The notes under the pieces were generated by a model. The model searched no databases, was not told where the DNA came from, and saw only the letters and a list, made by a program, of their open reading frames with translations. A stretch of DNA of 64,000 bases. It comes from Microdochium bolleyi (Eukaryota; Ascomycota; Sordariomycetes; Xylariales; Microdochiaceae). The position numbers were made by a program, and so were the translations under genes. Position 1 is the stretch's first letter. Each line of letters begins with the position of its first letter. Shown piece by piece: positions 11,806 through 24,100 of this stretch. The stretch spans positions 3,410,001-3,474,000 of the forward strand of contig KQ964246.1 in NCBI GenBank assembly GCA_001566295.1, written 5' to 3'.

Positions 11806-13144
11806 GGTTCGAGACGATTTGGGCTCGGCTGCGGGGGATGTTTTGAGATTCAGTCGTACTATACGAAAGAACAGGATGGATGTGGCAATGAGCCATCAGA
11901 TCAGGCGGAAATCACGGGGGCGGTAGGGAAATTTGAATGCCATGGCTGTTGCATTTTGTGTCATAGGGCCGCGTGTCCTGGCCACGGCTAGCTGTGGCTC
12001 CCAGTCGTTCTCGGAGAGGCCTTCTGCTCAGTTGCTAGACACAAAGCTAATGCAGGGGCTGTTCCTGAGGGCACACAAGACTTGGGGTGATCTCAGTCGC
12101 CAGGCCATGTGACGGGCGGCTTGACGCGGTCTGGTCCCGGAGCAGTCTCCGTGGTGGGAGTGCTGCTCACATTATCGTGACGTAAAGACGGCCGACGACC
12201 TGCAGGCCGCTAGAACTAGCCATCTTTGTTCTAGATCATACGCCCGGGGAAGTGAGCCGTCAGGGGAACAGCGCTATTTCAGTGTGTTTCACTTTCATCC
12301 GAAGTCGGGGAGCCTTTGGTCTTCGTCCCTTCTCATGTGACAGTAGGGCTGGGTTGCTGGCTGTGCAGAAGACAATGATGGGGAAAGGGCCAGGCTCTGG
12401 GGTGCTGTCAGCAAAGAGGGATTACCGGGTACAGCTCATGATTCGAGAACGCTGATGGTACAGGTGAGAAAACTGGTATGATCGCAGACAAGTTGGAAGC
12501 TGGAAGCCGATGAGCCTTAAGTTGGCTTTTGGGTTGGGCTTGGGGGGAGTTCTTGTGTGAGGCCGCCCAGGTCGTGCTCCCCTCCCTTCTCTGCCCTTCT
12601 ACGACCTTCCACCACATTTCCTGATTGGGGCAACCGCCCGCCGACTAGAGACAGGGAGACCGGTCTCTAAATCTCGCCTACGAACTTTCCTCTTGTAACT
12701 CATCCTTCCACATAGCGAACACCAGTCCACTGGCACAGAGCCTTTTTGCCAGAGGAGCAGGAGAGGTGTCGCATCCAAACTAGAGACGGGGTTACCACCG
12801 CCCTCTGCTGGACTGAACTTCCAGAAACAGGCCACGGAAAAGCAAGGGAATTAATGCAGCTTCAAGAACGTGTGGTAAGGCCGGGATTATGGTACTAGCA
12901 TCAATTGTGTGATGCAGATCAGCGTTCTCTGCTATTTACTCGCCTCCGTGGATCCTCTCTCGAGCCTTTCTGGTGATTGGGCCGGGGAGAAATTGACTAC
13001 CTCGCTCTAATCCCATCACTCGAGCCTCGTGGCCCGCCTCTGCCCAATCATCCTCCAGCATCCTCTTTTAAAGGTGAGCCAGGGAGTATATCCGATTGTG
13101 ATCAGTGCTACAAGAACGTATCTTTCCAGCCGTCTTGTTTAATT
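11806..13144. other. 1.3 kb intergenic region
   Basis: No supported gene. It holds the promoter of the CFEM-like gene on the left and the 3' flank of the epoxide hydrolase on the right. A 12-bp perfect palindrome is listed separately. Confidence 0.5.
12656..12667. repeat. 12-bp perfect palindrome GAGACCGGTCTC
   Basis: A self-complementary 12-mer in non-coding DNA, 13 bp after an ACTAGAGAC string that recurs near 12779. It could be a dimeric-factor site or chance. Confidence 0.3.
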
Positions 13145-14657
13145 TTACTGCTGCCTCGCCCCGCTCTGCTTCAAGTCGTCGATGACCAAAGGGTCGATCC
13201 TGCCCGTGAACTCGCGGATGTCGGCCACGAGCGTGGCGGGGCGCTCCATGGACGGGAAGTGCCCGCCAATCTTGTGCTCTTTCCAGAAGATGATGTTCTC
13301 GGAAACATTGCAGCGGGCCCACCACTCTGGGATGTACAGGACGTCTATTGTTCATGTAATGTCTCGTCGTCAGCGGCTTGATCGAGGGAGAATTGGTCCC
13401 GAGGATGAGAAGAGTGGCCATCGTTGCGGAGCTACGCCTCAGAGGGGTGAAAAGGCCCATATAAGGAAGGAGGAGACAAGGAAAGTTATGAGGCTGCTCG
13501 TACCTTTGGGAAAGATCGAACCACCGAACGAGACCTGCTTGGGGATGATCTTCTTGAATGCCTCGAGCATGGAATTCTCGTCGTTCTTGGGAATCCACTT
13601 GTAGATCTCGGCGTGGCCGGGAGTTCCGTTGATGATGTACGGCTGTTTCAGTGTTAGTCGCTCTCGGATAAATTTCGCAGATACAGGCAAAGACTCCGGG
13701 TGCATTCCCGTGAAAGAGATAAGGAGAACGAACCATGGCGAAAGTAATCACAGCCTCATCGCTCCACTCAAAGTCGTCGTCAGTCAGGAACTGCACCTTC
13801 TCGCGCATCCAGCACGCCAGGCCGAACGGCGAGTCGGCCAAGCTGTACGCGAGCGTCTGGGGCTTGCTGCCCTGAATCGCCTGGTACCCGGCCTCGTGGT
13901 CGCTCCACCACTTCATCCTGCCCAGCCCTTTCCGCTCGCTCTCCGTCAGGCCCCAGCCGCCCGTGACCATGGCGAGCAGCAGCTTACCCATGGCCCAGGG
14001 GTGCCACAGCGGGCTCGGCGGGCCCGAGACGACGGCGTTGAGGTGGATCGCGCGGCAGTTGTCCGGGTGGTTGGCCGCGAGGAAGCGCGATATGATGCTG
14101 CCCCAGTCACCGCCCTGGACCATGAAGTTGCCGTAGCTGAGCGCCGTCATGAGCTTGTAGCCCACCTCGGCCATGTCCATCGGGCTGACGGGCTTTTTGG
14201 GGTAGCTCGAGAAGCCGAAGCCGGGCAGCGATGGCGCGACGACGTGGTACGCCTGCTGCGTCTCTGGGTCTGCCGGGTGCGTGAGGAGCCTGATGATGGG
14301 GCGGACCTCGAGGATGCTGCCCGGCCAGCCGTGCATGAAGAGCAAGGGCAGGGCGCCGGCGTGCGGGCTGCGGTTGTGGACAAAGTGCATGGTGAGCTCC
14401 TCGCCGTTGTGGTTGATGGGCAGGGTGAACTGCGTGAGCTCCTCGTTGAGCCGGGCCTCAACAGCCCGCCAGTCGTACGTGGACGTCCATGTCTTGTGCA
14501 GCTGCTGCGCATAGGACGGCGGCAGGCCCCAGGACTTCCAGAGCTCGTCGGTCGGCAGGTCCTTGCCGGGTGGGATGCGGGCGGTGCGCACGCGGTCGGT
14601 GATCCAGGCCAGCTGCTCCTCAGGCACGGCGATCTTGTATGGCTTAGGGGCGACCAT
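13145..14657 (-). CDS. Epoxide hydrolase (alpha/beta-hydrolase fold, EHN-type)
   Basis: Three exons (14657-13734, 13642-13504, 13344-13145) give 420 residues, typical for microsomal-type epoxide hydrolases. The N-terminal EHN region (residues 5-110) starts PYKIAVPEEQLAWI. The oxyanion-hole motif HGWPGS is at 109-114, the nucleophile elbow GGDWGS has Asp184, and the catalytic histidine is near 383 in HKIGGHFPSMERP. This is the hydrolytic Asp/His arrangement that opens epoxides to diols through an ester intermediate. Both introns are GT-AG and in phase; the track without splicing would miss the catalytic His. There is no N-terminal membrane anchor, so it is probably soluble. Its neighbour the P450 could supply epoxides for detoxification or a secondary metabolite, though the two are 4 kb apart and oppositely oriented. 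Confidence 0.95.
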
Positions 14658-15052
14658 GGCGGGCTGCGTCAGTGTGTCATGCCAGGAACTGATGTTGTAA
14701 AAGGACAGCCTCAGCCTCAGCTCTCCGACGTCGACGATGTCAGCTTTGGCGGTTGGTGCTTACGGCGTTGTGAACGAATGTGGGGAAGGACCCCTGCTTG
14801 CTGCACGACGTTGATGCTGCAGGCAAGGTCCACGGGTTACGGCAATGATGCTGTTTTCGGACACCTGGGCACCTGGGACGGTAAACCTGCCCGGTCGGCC
14901 AAACATTCACGAAGATGCTAGTTTTACCAAGACGGACGTCTTTCGCATTGATAACCCATTACTCAGATAAATATGGCTTCCAAAAACTCGCTTACACGCT
15001 GTTGCATCGTCCCCGGCTGCCTGCCCCACTACACCAGCCAATGCGACCGCCG
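14658..15052. other. Intergenic region between epoxide hydrolase and coiled-coil gene
   Basis: Promoter region of the epoxide hydrolase and 3' flank of the coiled-coil gene. I see no gene. Confidence 0.5.
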
Positions 15053-16318
15053 TTATGAGCTGTACGCCGGCGGCTGGTCGGCGTACGGGTTGTTGCTTGC
15101 CCACTGCCTCCCTTGCGCATCTCCGGATGGAGTCGCTCCAGCCGGAGCCGGAGCACTCGTGCCCGAGAGACCACCAGCGCCTCCGCCGCCGCCCATGACC
15201 CGCTCAAAGATCTGCTCGCGGGCCGTCTGTAGCTTGTTACGCGCCTGCAGCAGCGCCTCCCACTTGCCCGCCATCTCCTTCTGCGCCGCTTCGGACCGCC
15301 CCCGCGCGGCGTCAATTGTCCGCTCGCACGCCGCGACGCACTTCTGCAGCTGCGTCCGCGAGTCCTTGATCTTTTCGTGGAACGCCATGTCGGTGAAGAT
15401 GTTGTCGAAGAAGACGTCGCTCATGATGTTGCCGTGGTTGATGCCCACGGTCGGCAGGTCCGGCACCGTCGGCTCAATCTTCTGCGCCTGTGTCGTCAGC
15501 ATCTCAGCCTTGTGGATGCTGTTCTGCGCCATGCTGAGCGCATTGCGCTCCATCATGTCGGACATGGTCCCGCCGCCAAACATATCCATCCGGCTGTGCG
15601 ACAGCGCTTCCTCGATGTGGCCCGCCGCCTGCCGCAGCGCGGTCCACGCGTCGTTGAGCATGTTGAAGACCTGCTCGGTGTTCTTGGCCGACACCGTTGC
15701 CTGATGATACGCCTGGCTCGCCGCGTCGGTCGCCCGCTCGAGCGAGTCCTCCTCGGGGAACTCGGGCGTCGTGCCCTGGAAGATGCCCTGGTACAGGCTG
15801 TCCAGGTCCGTCTGGGCCTGCTTGTGCGCCTTGCTCTTGGCCTCGAGGTCGGCCTTGGCTTGCGTTGCCTGCTCGAGCATCGACTCGATGTTGTTTTTCT
15901 GGTCATTCTTCTGCTGCAACTTTTGCAGGACCTATACGTATGTCAATTGTCAGCGCATGTCAAGCACCAACAGCCCACCCAGAGCAGCACTCACGTCAAA
16001 GTACTCCTTCTCCTCCTTCTCCGCCCGGGCCGCGAACTTCTCCTTCTTGCCGCTGACCCGGTACGCGAAGCGCTTCATGACGGAGTCGCGGTAATCCTCG
16101 TGCTCGCGCAGCTCCTTCTTGCGTGCCAACTCGAGCCGCCGGAGGTCGTCATTGACCTTCTTCAGCTCGGCCCGCAGGTCGTCCAGGAACTTGTTCTGCT
16201 GCTCGAGGGCGGCCGGCGCGTGGTCCGTGTCGTGCAGGATGCTCAGCAGCTCCGAGTTGCGCGCCGCCGCCGAGCGGATCTGCTCGGCGATGCTGCCAGT
16301 GGCTGCGCTGCTGCTCAT
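15053..16318 (-). CDS. Coiled-coil protein with C-terminal PPxY motif (unknown function)
   Basis: Two exons (16318-15995 and 15931-15053) join in phase to 400 residues. Most of the chain is predicted helical and rich in Glu, Lys, Gln and Ala with heptad-like spacing: about residues 40-150 and again 290-360. A central part (about residues 225-290) has a different character, with Gly/Met-rich DMFGGGTMSDMMERN and TVGINHGNIMSDVFFDNIF. The C-terminus is Gly/Ala/Pro-rich and ends ADQPPAYSS. PPAY fits PPxY, the docking motif for WW domains of Rsp5/Nedd4-type ubiquitin ligases. There is no signal peptide or membrane helix. I do not recognise a named family; it resembles conserved fungal coiled-coil proteins. 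It is divergent from the methyltransferase gene. Confidence 0.85.
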
Positions 16319-17258
16319 GACGATGAGGTCGTGGTGATGTAATGTGTGAAATTATGGGTGTTGTCGAGAGCTTGGGAAGTACAACGACTCTTCCCCGAGG
16401 TCTTTATCTTTGGGATTGTCCGTCTCGAATCTCGAAACCCCTGGGGAAACAGAGGTCTTGTTTATACTTGTGCTCCATCGTGCTTGCAGCTTGTTTCCTC
16501 TGCTTCGTCCCGACCATCGGCGCCTATATGATGAGTGCCAAGATGGAAGGAACACAGCCACCACCCAGTAATCTCAATCTGACATGTGGAGAAGGAGTTC
16601 TGGGGCAGGGGCAAATAGGGTACGCTAAGCCTCCAGAAACCCAGCGTAAGGTGCTGATCCCGGTGCCATCAGGTGTGCCTTACCACAGAGATGAGGTGGT
16701 GCACAAGGTCTTGGCTTACTGCAATGCTGCCGGCTGGCGCATCTCATTGATCAGATTGCGATCGTGCCAACCGACAAGGCTGAAAACTAGCTTGGTGGTC
16801 GCCGAGCTGGGGGGTTGAACCCCTGTAAAAGTGACATTTTGCTGTTGGGCATGATGTCACAGCACTTTGACCAACCCACCCCGCACCTGGCCGTTCTTTC
16901 AGAGGCAGCCGATGGTTGGAACAAAATTGATAGATCACTGAATATCGAACTGGCAGTTCTACTGGGCTTCGAGGCTCATGATCTGCCTGGCACGCAGCTA
17001 CTGTACGCCAGCCTGTTTTGCATTTCCCCCCTCCAGCCCTACCGCGACCCGCAACCCCCCACCATTTGCCTTGACAGCCCTGGGCGCTGGCCATGGGTAG
17101 ACCCTGGCGAGCCTGGCGGAAATGCAACCTCGCAATCCCACGTGCACGATGCTCGCCCACGCTCAGCCACATAGGTGATCCGGAGGCAGCCGACAGCCTT
17201 CCTCGCAGTACAGCTGGCCCGCAGCTTTACAGCGCACTTGACATTGACACACAGTGCC
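16319..17258. other. Divergent intergenic region
   Basis: Shared upstream region of the coiled-coil and methyltransferase genes. No gene is supported. A tRNA T-arm-like string near 16808-16824 was considered and rejected. Confidence 0.5.
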
Positions 17259-18622
17259 ATGGCGGACCCCGAGCTCGTCCTCTTCCGCCGGCAGTACCGC
17301 CAACTCTTCGAGCCAGACTTCCTCTCTTGGCCGCCCCTCGCCCTGCTCCGTAACGACGACGCCCAAGCATGGCTCTTCCGGAACCTTTTCGACCACTCAC
17401 GTAACCGCTATCTGCCGCCGTGGCAGTACCAGCTGTGCGTGCTTGAGACCCTGGTGCGGCGGATAGCAAAGGCTGCGAAGGGTGACGATGTGGTAAGATG
17501 TTCTATGAACTTGTTGATGCTCTGGTGGTGCAGGATATATTGCTCCTGCTGGGCATTATGCTGAGCTTATACTGACACGCTGGCTCAAGCATACCGACCA
17601 ACGCCTCATAGCATACCTAGAGCATCTCAGGGAAGACCACCCGCCGGATGAGAACAAGAGTAGCCCGGGCCCGCCATCACAAGTAGAGGCGTATATCACA
17701 TTCACATGCCTCCCTGGGCCTCAAAAACACCCACGGTCTTCCCAAAACACTGCCGACGAGCCCGACGACAGTAGCACTGGAGAGGATCCAACCATCACCC
17801 TCCTCGAGCGGCGCAACCTCGTCGTTGGCTCGAAGATTACCGGCTTCCGGACGTGGGAAGGTTGCGTGCACCTCGCGGCCTATCTCTTGTCCAGCGGCGA
17901 CCGTCATGGTGGACATATCCGGGGCAGACGCGTCCTCGAGCTCGGCGCGGGGACGGGGTTCCTGTCAATACTCTGCGCAAAGCATCTCGGCGCAAAGCAC
18001 GTGCTTAGCACCGATGGGGACGAGCATGTCGTTGAGGCGCTCGAGGAGAATGCTGTGCTAAACGCTGGTGGTGGTGATGGGCAGGGGCGGCTTCCCGTGA
18101 CCGCGAGAGTACTGCGATGGGGCGAGACGCTCGACGAGGGGTCGTGGTTGCACGAGGAGTATCGCTGCCGGCCGTTCGATGTTGTACTCGGTGCGGATAT
18201 TGTGAGTAATCCACCTCCACGGGTTGCAGGACGGCGTTACGAGACTGACGCTGATGATTCATTCATTCAAAGACATATGACAAGGACGCGGTTGTGCTGC
18301 TCGCCTTCACCCTGAACGAGTTGCTCAGGATACAGCCGCAGCTCGAGGTGATCATCGCGAGCGTGGTCCGCAGGGCTGACTCGTTTGAGCTGTTCCTGTC
18401 GGAGTGCAGTATGTATTACTCCATGACTCGAGTATCGGACGAGACATATTACCTGGGCTCGATTACTGACCATACATTGATACAGGACGTTTTGGTTTCA
18501 CAACCACCGAGATCGACTTCCAGGCAAAGCCCATGCGGGAGCAGAAAGCTCTCTTCTACGCCGCCGCCATGCCACTCAAGATATTATCAATCCGGGGCCC
18601 GATTTGCCGAGACGGTGAATGA
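17259..18622 (+). CDS. Protein-lysine N-methyltransferase, EFM3/FAM86 type
   Basis: Four exons (17259-17492, 17590-18201, 18273-18408, 18486-18622) give 372 residues. The N-terminal region (residues 1-80) has FLSWP and PPWQYQLCVLETLVRR, as in the FAM86 domain. The seven-beta-strand methyltransferase core follows, with the SAM loop VLELGAGTGFLSI around residues 193-205, an acidic residue in STDGDEH and the substrate-side VLGADITYD formed across an intron. Efm3 in yeast and FAM86A in human methylate a lysine of translation elongation factor 2, so this is probably a cytosolic eEF2 methyltransferase. I chose the ATG at 17259; an in-frame ATG at 17175 would add 28 residues unlike the family. This looks like a conserved housekeeping gene. 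Confidence 0.9.
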
Positions 18623-19643
18623 CGCCGGATGCGACATGAAATTATTCAGACAGGATTACTTACTACAATATCATTCGATATCTGTGCCCTGATACCAAAT
18701 CACTTATGGCCGCTGAGCCTACGGCGGGTTCATGCGTACCACTATCCCCTTGGAAACTGAACGCCGGCACTTCGGATATGGTGTATACCGGGGCTCGGAA
18801 GCACTGTGTCGTACACCCCGGAATTGCTTACCCTGGTTGCTGATCAGTGCAGTTGTCGGTCATGGTTGTGGTCTACAGACCTCGGAAGGCACTGGGAAGG
18901 GCTAGCGACGGGTCTCTCTGTCTGCGGGGCGGACACGGCAGATTTCGACCTCGGCCATGTGACGTCATGGTCGAGGCGCAAAAGCAGTCAGGGATAGATT
19001 TTAAAGATGCTCTAGCAACAGAAGGAACCCGACATGCTGCGTACCTCATAACCTGCCGCAGATGTGACATGCAGACCTGGATCACGGAGCAATACAGAAT
19101 GGCTGATTGTGGTGACTTTCCCCGCACGACTCGCTGCGGGGAAAGTTGCCCGACAACGGCGGACGAAGGAGCTCACACTGTCGTTTTGACCTCTTGTTTT
19201 CTGCGACTGGATATTCCAGCACATCATGGGTGGTCCATCTGCGGGGTCGTAGAGTCCCGATGTCGCAGTTAGACGGAGACATATACCCCCAGAGTGCAAC
19301 GCTTCTGGAGAGATGATCTGTAGCTCGCGGCCTGCACGGCAAGCGGGAAGTGGTTTTGTGCTGTGATTGGCCACAGACACACTTACAGTAGTTGTATTCT
19401 GGTGGTCTTGTAATCACTTTCGGAGCCGCCTCCGAGCTTCGGGTCCGTCTCGAACTTGGCATTGTACAGCAGACACTCGTTTGGTCCTCTCCTGGACGAC
19501 ATAAACATCTCACACCACCTGTTTGGGAATTTCTACAGACGGAAAGAGTGCGCCTCCTGCCCGAGTTGACCAAAAATATCGGAAACCCCCCATTCTCTGC
19601 TACCATCCGCATCACCTCAACGAAACCCAGAGACATAGAAGAA
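18623..19643. other. 1.0 kb intergenic region
   Basis: Downstream of the methyltransferase and upstream of the Gfo/Idh/MocA gene. No gene is supported. Confidence 0.5.
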
Positions 19644-21121
19644 ATGGCGGCGCCATCTTCCCCCCGAGTCCTCAACATCGGCCTCATCGGCTGCGGCGAG
19701 GTCTCGCAGGCGATCCACATCCCAACGCTGCTCGCCATGCGCGCGCGCTTCCGCATCACGTACCTGTGCGACGTGTCCCCCTCCGCGCTGGCGCACTGCG
19801 CCGCCGGCATCCCGACCAACGGCGCCGGCATCAGGACGACCCGCGACCCGGAGGAGCTGTGCGGCAGCCCCGAGGTCGACGCCGTGCTGGTCGCCACCTC
19901 GGACGAGTACCACGCTGCCCACGCGGTCGTGGCGCTGCGGCACGGCAAGCACGTCCTCGTCGAGAAGCCCCTGGCGCTGACGAAGCGCGACGTGCAGACC
20001 ATCATAGATGCGGAGCGGCAGAGCAAGGGCAAGGTCATGGTCGGGTATATGAGGAGGTACGCGGCGCCGTTTGAGGATGCTGTGAAGGAGATTGGGGGCC
20101 TGGGCGAGGTTGTCTATGCGAGGGTTCGAGGTATGTTTGTTGCCATTTATTATGCTCTCGATCACCTCGGTAGAGGTGGCTGCGTAGGGCAAGGCCCAGC
20201 ACTGAAAGGCCTGTGTGCAAAACCTCCAGTAATCCAAGCTTGGAAGCTTAGGGTCTTGAAGACAATCGGCTGACGGCTTCACTCTCAGATATCATCGGCC
20301 CCAACTCGACGTTCGTCTCGCAGTCGGGCACATTCCCGCAGCAGTTCACCGACTTCTCGGCCGAGGACTCGGCCGACAAGACGGCGCGGGCCGAGGAGCA
20401 GGTCCGGCACGCGCTCGAGACCGAGTGCGGCGGTGTGGCCGTCACGCCTGAGCTGACGCGCATGTGGCACGTGCTCGGCGGGCTCGGGTCGCACGACCTG
20501 TCCGTCATGCGGGAGGCGCTCGGCATGCCGGAGCGCGTCATCGGGGCGTCGCTGAGGCGGCCGATCTGGAAGTGAGTTGCTTTTCTATTCTAATCTTCCA
20601 CCGTGGTAGTGACGAAGGATACCCATGAAATACCACGTGGGGTTGCGCCGAGGTCTATCATCTTCTTGGATTGCCTCTGTTTTGCCACCGATCCCAGCTC
20701 GTCAGCACAGTGGCAGGCTCGCTAACATCAGGCACAAAGCGTCCTGTTCCAATACCCACAAGGCTTCACAGTCTCCTATGAGTCCGGCATGATCAACGTC
20801 CCGCAGTTCGACGCGCACCTCGAGGTGTACGGCCGCGACAAGATCGTGCGCGTGCAGTACGACACCCCCTACATCAAGGGCCTGCCTGTGACGCTGCACA
20901 TCACGGAGGCGGCGGGTCCGGGGTCAGGGGAGCTGAGGCAGACGACCATCCGCAAGACGTACGAGGACCCGTACACGATCGAGTGGAGGAGGTTCTGGGA
21001 GTTCGTCGTCGAGGGCAAGGCCGTCAAGACCACTGCCGAGGACGCCCTGCAGGATCTTGAGGTCTTCACGATGATTGTACGGCATGGCGCTGGGGGAAAT
21101 AGTTCTGCAGCACAGTCCTAA
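19644..21121 (+). CDS. Gfo/Idh/MocA family NAD(P)-dependent oxidoreductase
   Basis: Three exons (19644-20130, 20289-20571, 20740-21121) give 383 residues, a usual length. The N-terminal Rossmann domain opens with NIGLIGCGEVSQ (GxGxxx at residues 16-18), and the family's EKP motif is at 107-109 in VLVEKPLA. The C-terminal alpha/beta substrate domain has GGLGSHDLSVMREALG, carrying the usual active-site His/Asp region, and ends with a beta-sheet part joined over the last intron (WNVLFQYPQGFTVSYESG). Such enzymes oxidise a hydroxyl of a sugar, inositol or sugar acid. The third exon begins at 20740 because that acceptor restores the WNVLFQY reading; an AG eight bases earlier puts it out of frame. 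A CTAAC branch-point-like string lies just before it. The substrate is unknown. Confidence 0.92.
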
Positions 21122-24100
21122 TCGAGATACAGATAGGGGGAGGAGCTTGCCAGACCGAAGGAAACGAGCACAAATAAGAAAGAAATGCTTCCAAGCCATA
21201 AGCCGACGTGGTTACTGCTCGATCGTGCAAACCATGCAAAGTTGAAGTGCAGACTTCATCACAAAGTCGTTCTGTTGAAACAACTTGTCTCGTGACAGCT
21301 GCACAGTTCTTCTAATTTTCTTTCAATTGTCTTCAAACTTCATAACCTACGCGTCAAAGTAAACCTATTTCTTCCGTGTTCCCTCCACCACTGCGCAACA
21401 GATCCTGTCCATGCACTTCCCTCTTGACTTTATCTAGCGTCGTTAAGGAATTGATCGACATCGATGTTGTGGTAATTCCTGGCGACTTCAAATGTTCAGG
21501 TTGGCACCAATAGATCAAATGCAAAGCTATTCGTTCCCTGAAGCACCATTCCTGGTTGGCTGTATTTAGACAATATCAAATCGCGAAGACCAAGACATAA
21601 AGCACAGGTGTGTCTCGAGCTGTTCATAGATCTTTCCAACTCATGAAGCACCCATGGTTTTATACCATTATGATTGAGTAAGTTCGATGAGCAAGTATTT
21701 TGCCGTGATTAAACACCTTTATTGCATTTTGAAGAGAAGCCTTCCCTCCTCGAGTTGGATGACTTGTGGTTGGACGGACTTCAAGTCAATCCTAGACAAA
21801 ATATTGATTGCCATCATTTGCCACTTTGGTACACTGGGAATCTAAGCGTTTCGCGATGGGGGATCTCACGACTTCACGAGAGCATTTCAAGTGCAGCCCG
21901 ACGCTTCTTGTACTTGAAGAACTTAGGCATAACACTTCTGCCAATTGTAAAGAGCTCTGGCAGAGGTTCTGAGCATTTATATAATTTCAGTCTAGGTGGC
22001 CATCAAGGTTGGCCCCCCGCCGCATCTCCCAGTCCGACACACATCCTTTCCCCTTTCGGTCACAACAGCAACAACCCTTCAGGCCACCCGTTCCCCCAAC
22101 GCGAACAAACTCCAGGAATGTATCCAGAAAGTCGGAACAGCGCTAGACCAGGATTTCTGCATCGGCATATTCTCTCGAGATCACCGCCGGGATCGCTTTT
22201 AGAGTTTAGTTGCATCGCGGAGCCTATCCAGATCCTCGGGACACGGGGACAACGACATTCAGTGCTGAGTCATCCGGCTTTGTTGTAACGGCATGTTTTG
22301 AACAACCACCACAGTTCGCGCGTGTTTAGAGGGGGAGGGTTGTCTAGTGGCAACATGGCTCCCTTTGTAACAGTTATGACATGATTAATTAACCCCTTGG
22401 TCCGATTTGGTGTTCTCATCGTGCTTCAAATATTGATTATTGCAAATTCCACACCTTATTGAATGAATGTGAGTGGACGGAAAGGGCATCTTCGCACCAC
22501 ACTCGAAACCGCACCCAGCCGCGTGAAACAAATTGCCATCAGAACCACCGCGAAAAAGCTCTAGTGATGTGTATGTAACATGCACGAAGGGTTTGCGCGA
22601 CCTTCCAGTCCTAGTCTGGGTGGCTCCCTGCGTTAATTCTAGACAGGCAGTCGCCCTCGCAATCCCACGTGATGGTCATGCGGAGAACAATCATGGAAGT
22701 GCAGCCAACGCCCGTCCTCGCGCATTTTGCCATCCCCCCCATTCTACGATCTCAGACGAGACAAATTGTCAAGTTTGAGTAACATCAATTGAGTTGTTGC
22801 TGCACTGCAGCGAGTCGGTACAAGATGGACAAGCTCTAAAGAGAGTCGATTGAAAATAGAAGGGGTGCTTGAATAGTTGTAGGCCATGTATCTACTGCGG
22901 CTGGTGAACGTTGGTCGACTATTCCACGCTCAACGAGTGCAAGCGTGCTGTGAGTAGGAGAGACTGCAAAGAGGCGAGCCAATGGTGTGTCAGAGACCTC
23001 GATCCTTCTGCTAAATTGACTTTCCGACCACAGCAGTTTGCACTGTCGAGAACTTCCAGGTTCTCGGTCCCACCGTCTGGCACAAGCGGCTTGTGCTCAA
23101 CCAGACCTCAGATAATATGCCTCTTGGGCGGCGTGTAACAAAGTCAGGATGATCAGTTTCTAGCCTCCCAACTCAAATATCCACGGTTCAGCCAAGGTAA
23201 CGCATGTCCTACACTTCTCCTGGACATGGCGCTACTGTGTGCCCTCGAATCGAGGCTCGGCCACGTTGTCGCCGCGCACAAAGTTCGTGGCATGTTCGTA
23301 CGACCGGTGACCAACCTGTTTCTACGAGCGCGTAGACTCTGAACGATCCCGCGAGTCTCACAGACGGAGAATTGCTCGCAGCCAAGAGTTGCCTTCGTGT
23401 ACAGCTCGCCACAGCTGCTGCTCCGACCAAGGCCGCCTTCGAGATGGCATCACACCACCCTACAACAAGCCACGCATGCCATCAATCTGTCTCAGACCGG
23501 AGCGAGCCGCCCGATGTGATGCTCACGGTCCTTGTTATCCGTACACTCCAATGGAGGACTGCATAACGGCCTGCCAAGTCTGGACGACGAACTCAGTCCG
23601 CCATGGACGGACTATGCCGATCTCCGTCGGAGTGCACACAAGTCTGTCGTTGCTGCCTCGCTTGTGACTGACAAGCACCACGTGCATCCCCGTCGAGGGA
23701 CTATCACGATGCACGTGGGCCTGTCTCCTCCCACAGACGTGGCTGGTTTCTCCGCAACAGCATTCTTGTCGAAAGCTTGATTGCACTTTTGTTGATTGCA
23801 TAGCGCCTCCAATGCTACCGTGCCATCACCCGCCAGAGTCGTGGGTTGGGCGTGGTCGGGGGCTCGGATCGGCACCGGAGGCCCAATAGAGCAAGTCGCA
23901 CAACAACAAACCTCGGGAGGCGCGGAGATCATTTACTCGTGTAGGCAGGCCGCATGGTCAGAGTTGGATGATGTGGACTGATGCGATCCACTCACTGGCT
24001 GGGGCAGCGGGAGAGATGGTCAAGACGGGAATGGATGGGGGATGGCACCCCGGGTTGGGTGGCGTTCGGCTTCAGATAGAGCACAACCACTAATTACTAT

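Noticed and set aside
13629..14921. Plus-strand open frame of 430 codons
   Set aside because: Antisense shadow of the epoxide hydrolase, with the composition typical of such shadows.
15377..16342. Plus-strand open frame of 321 codons
   Set aside because: Antisense shadow of the coiled-coil gene; it is unusually Leu/Val/Arg-rich and has no domain.
16805..16830. T-arm-like GGGGTTCAACCCCC on the minus strand
   Set aside because: No acceptor stem partner and no anticodon arm at the right distance; it is simply a GC-rich hairpin.
17175..17258. Upstream in-frame ATG for the methyltransferase
   Set aside because: The added 28 residues are unlike the FAM86-type N-terminus, and the ATG at 17259 gives the expected start.
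21722..22288. 188-codon open frame in the gene-free stretch
   Set aside because: No domain, no signal peptide, no exon partner and no matching codon use.
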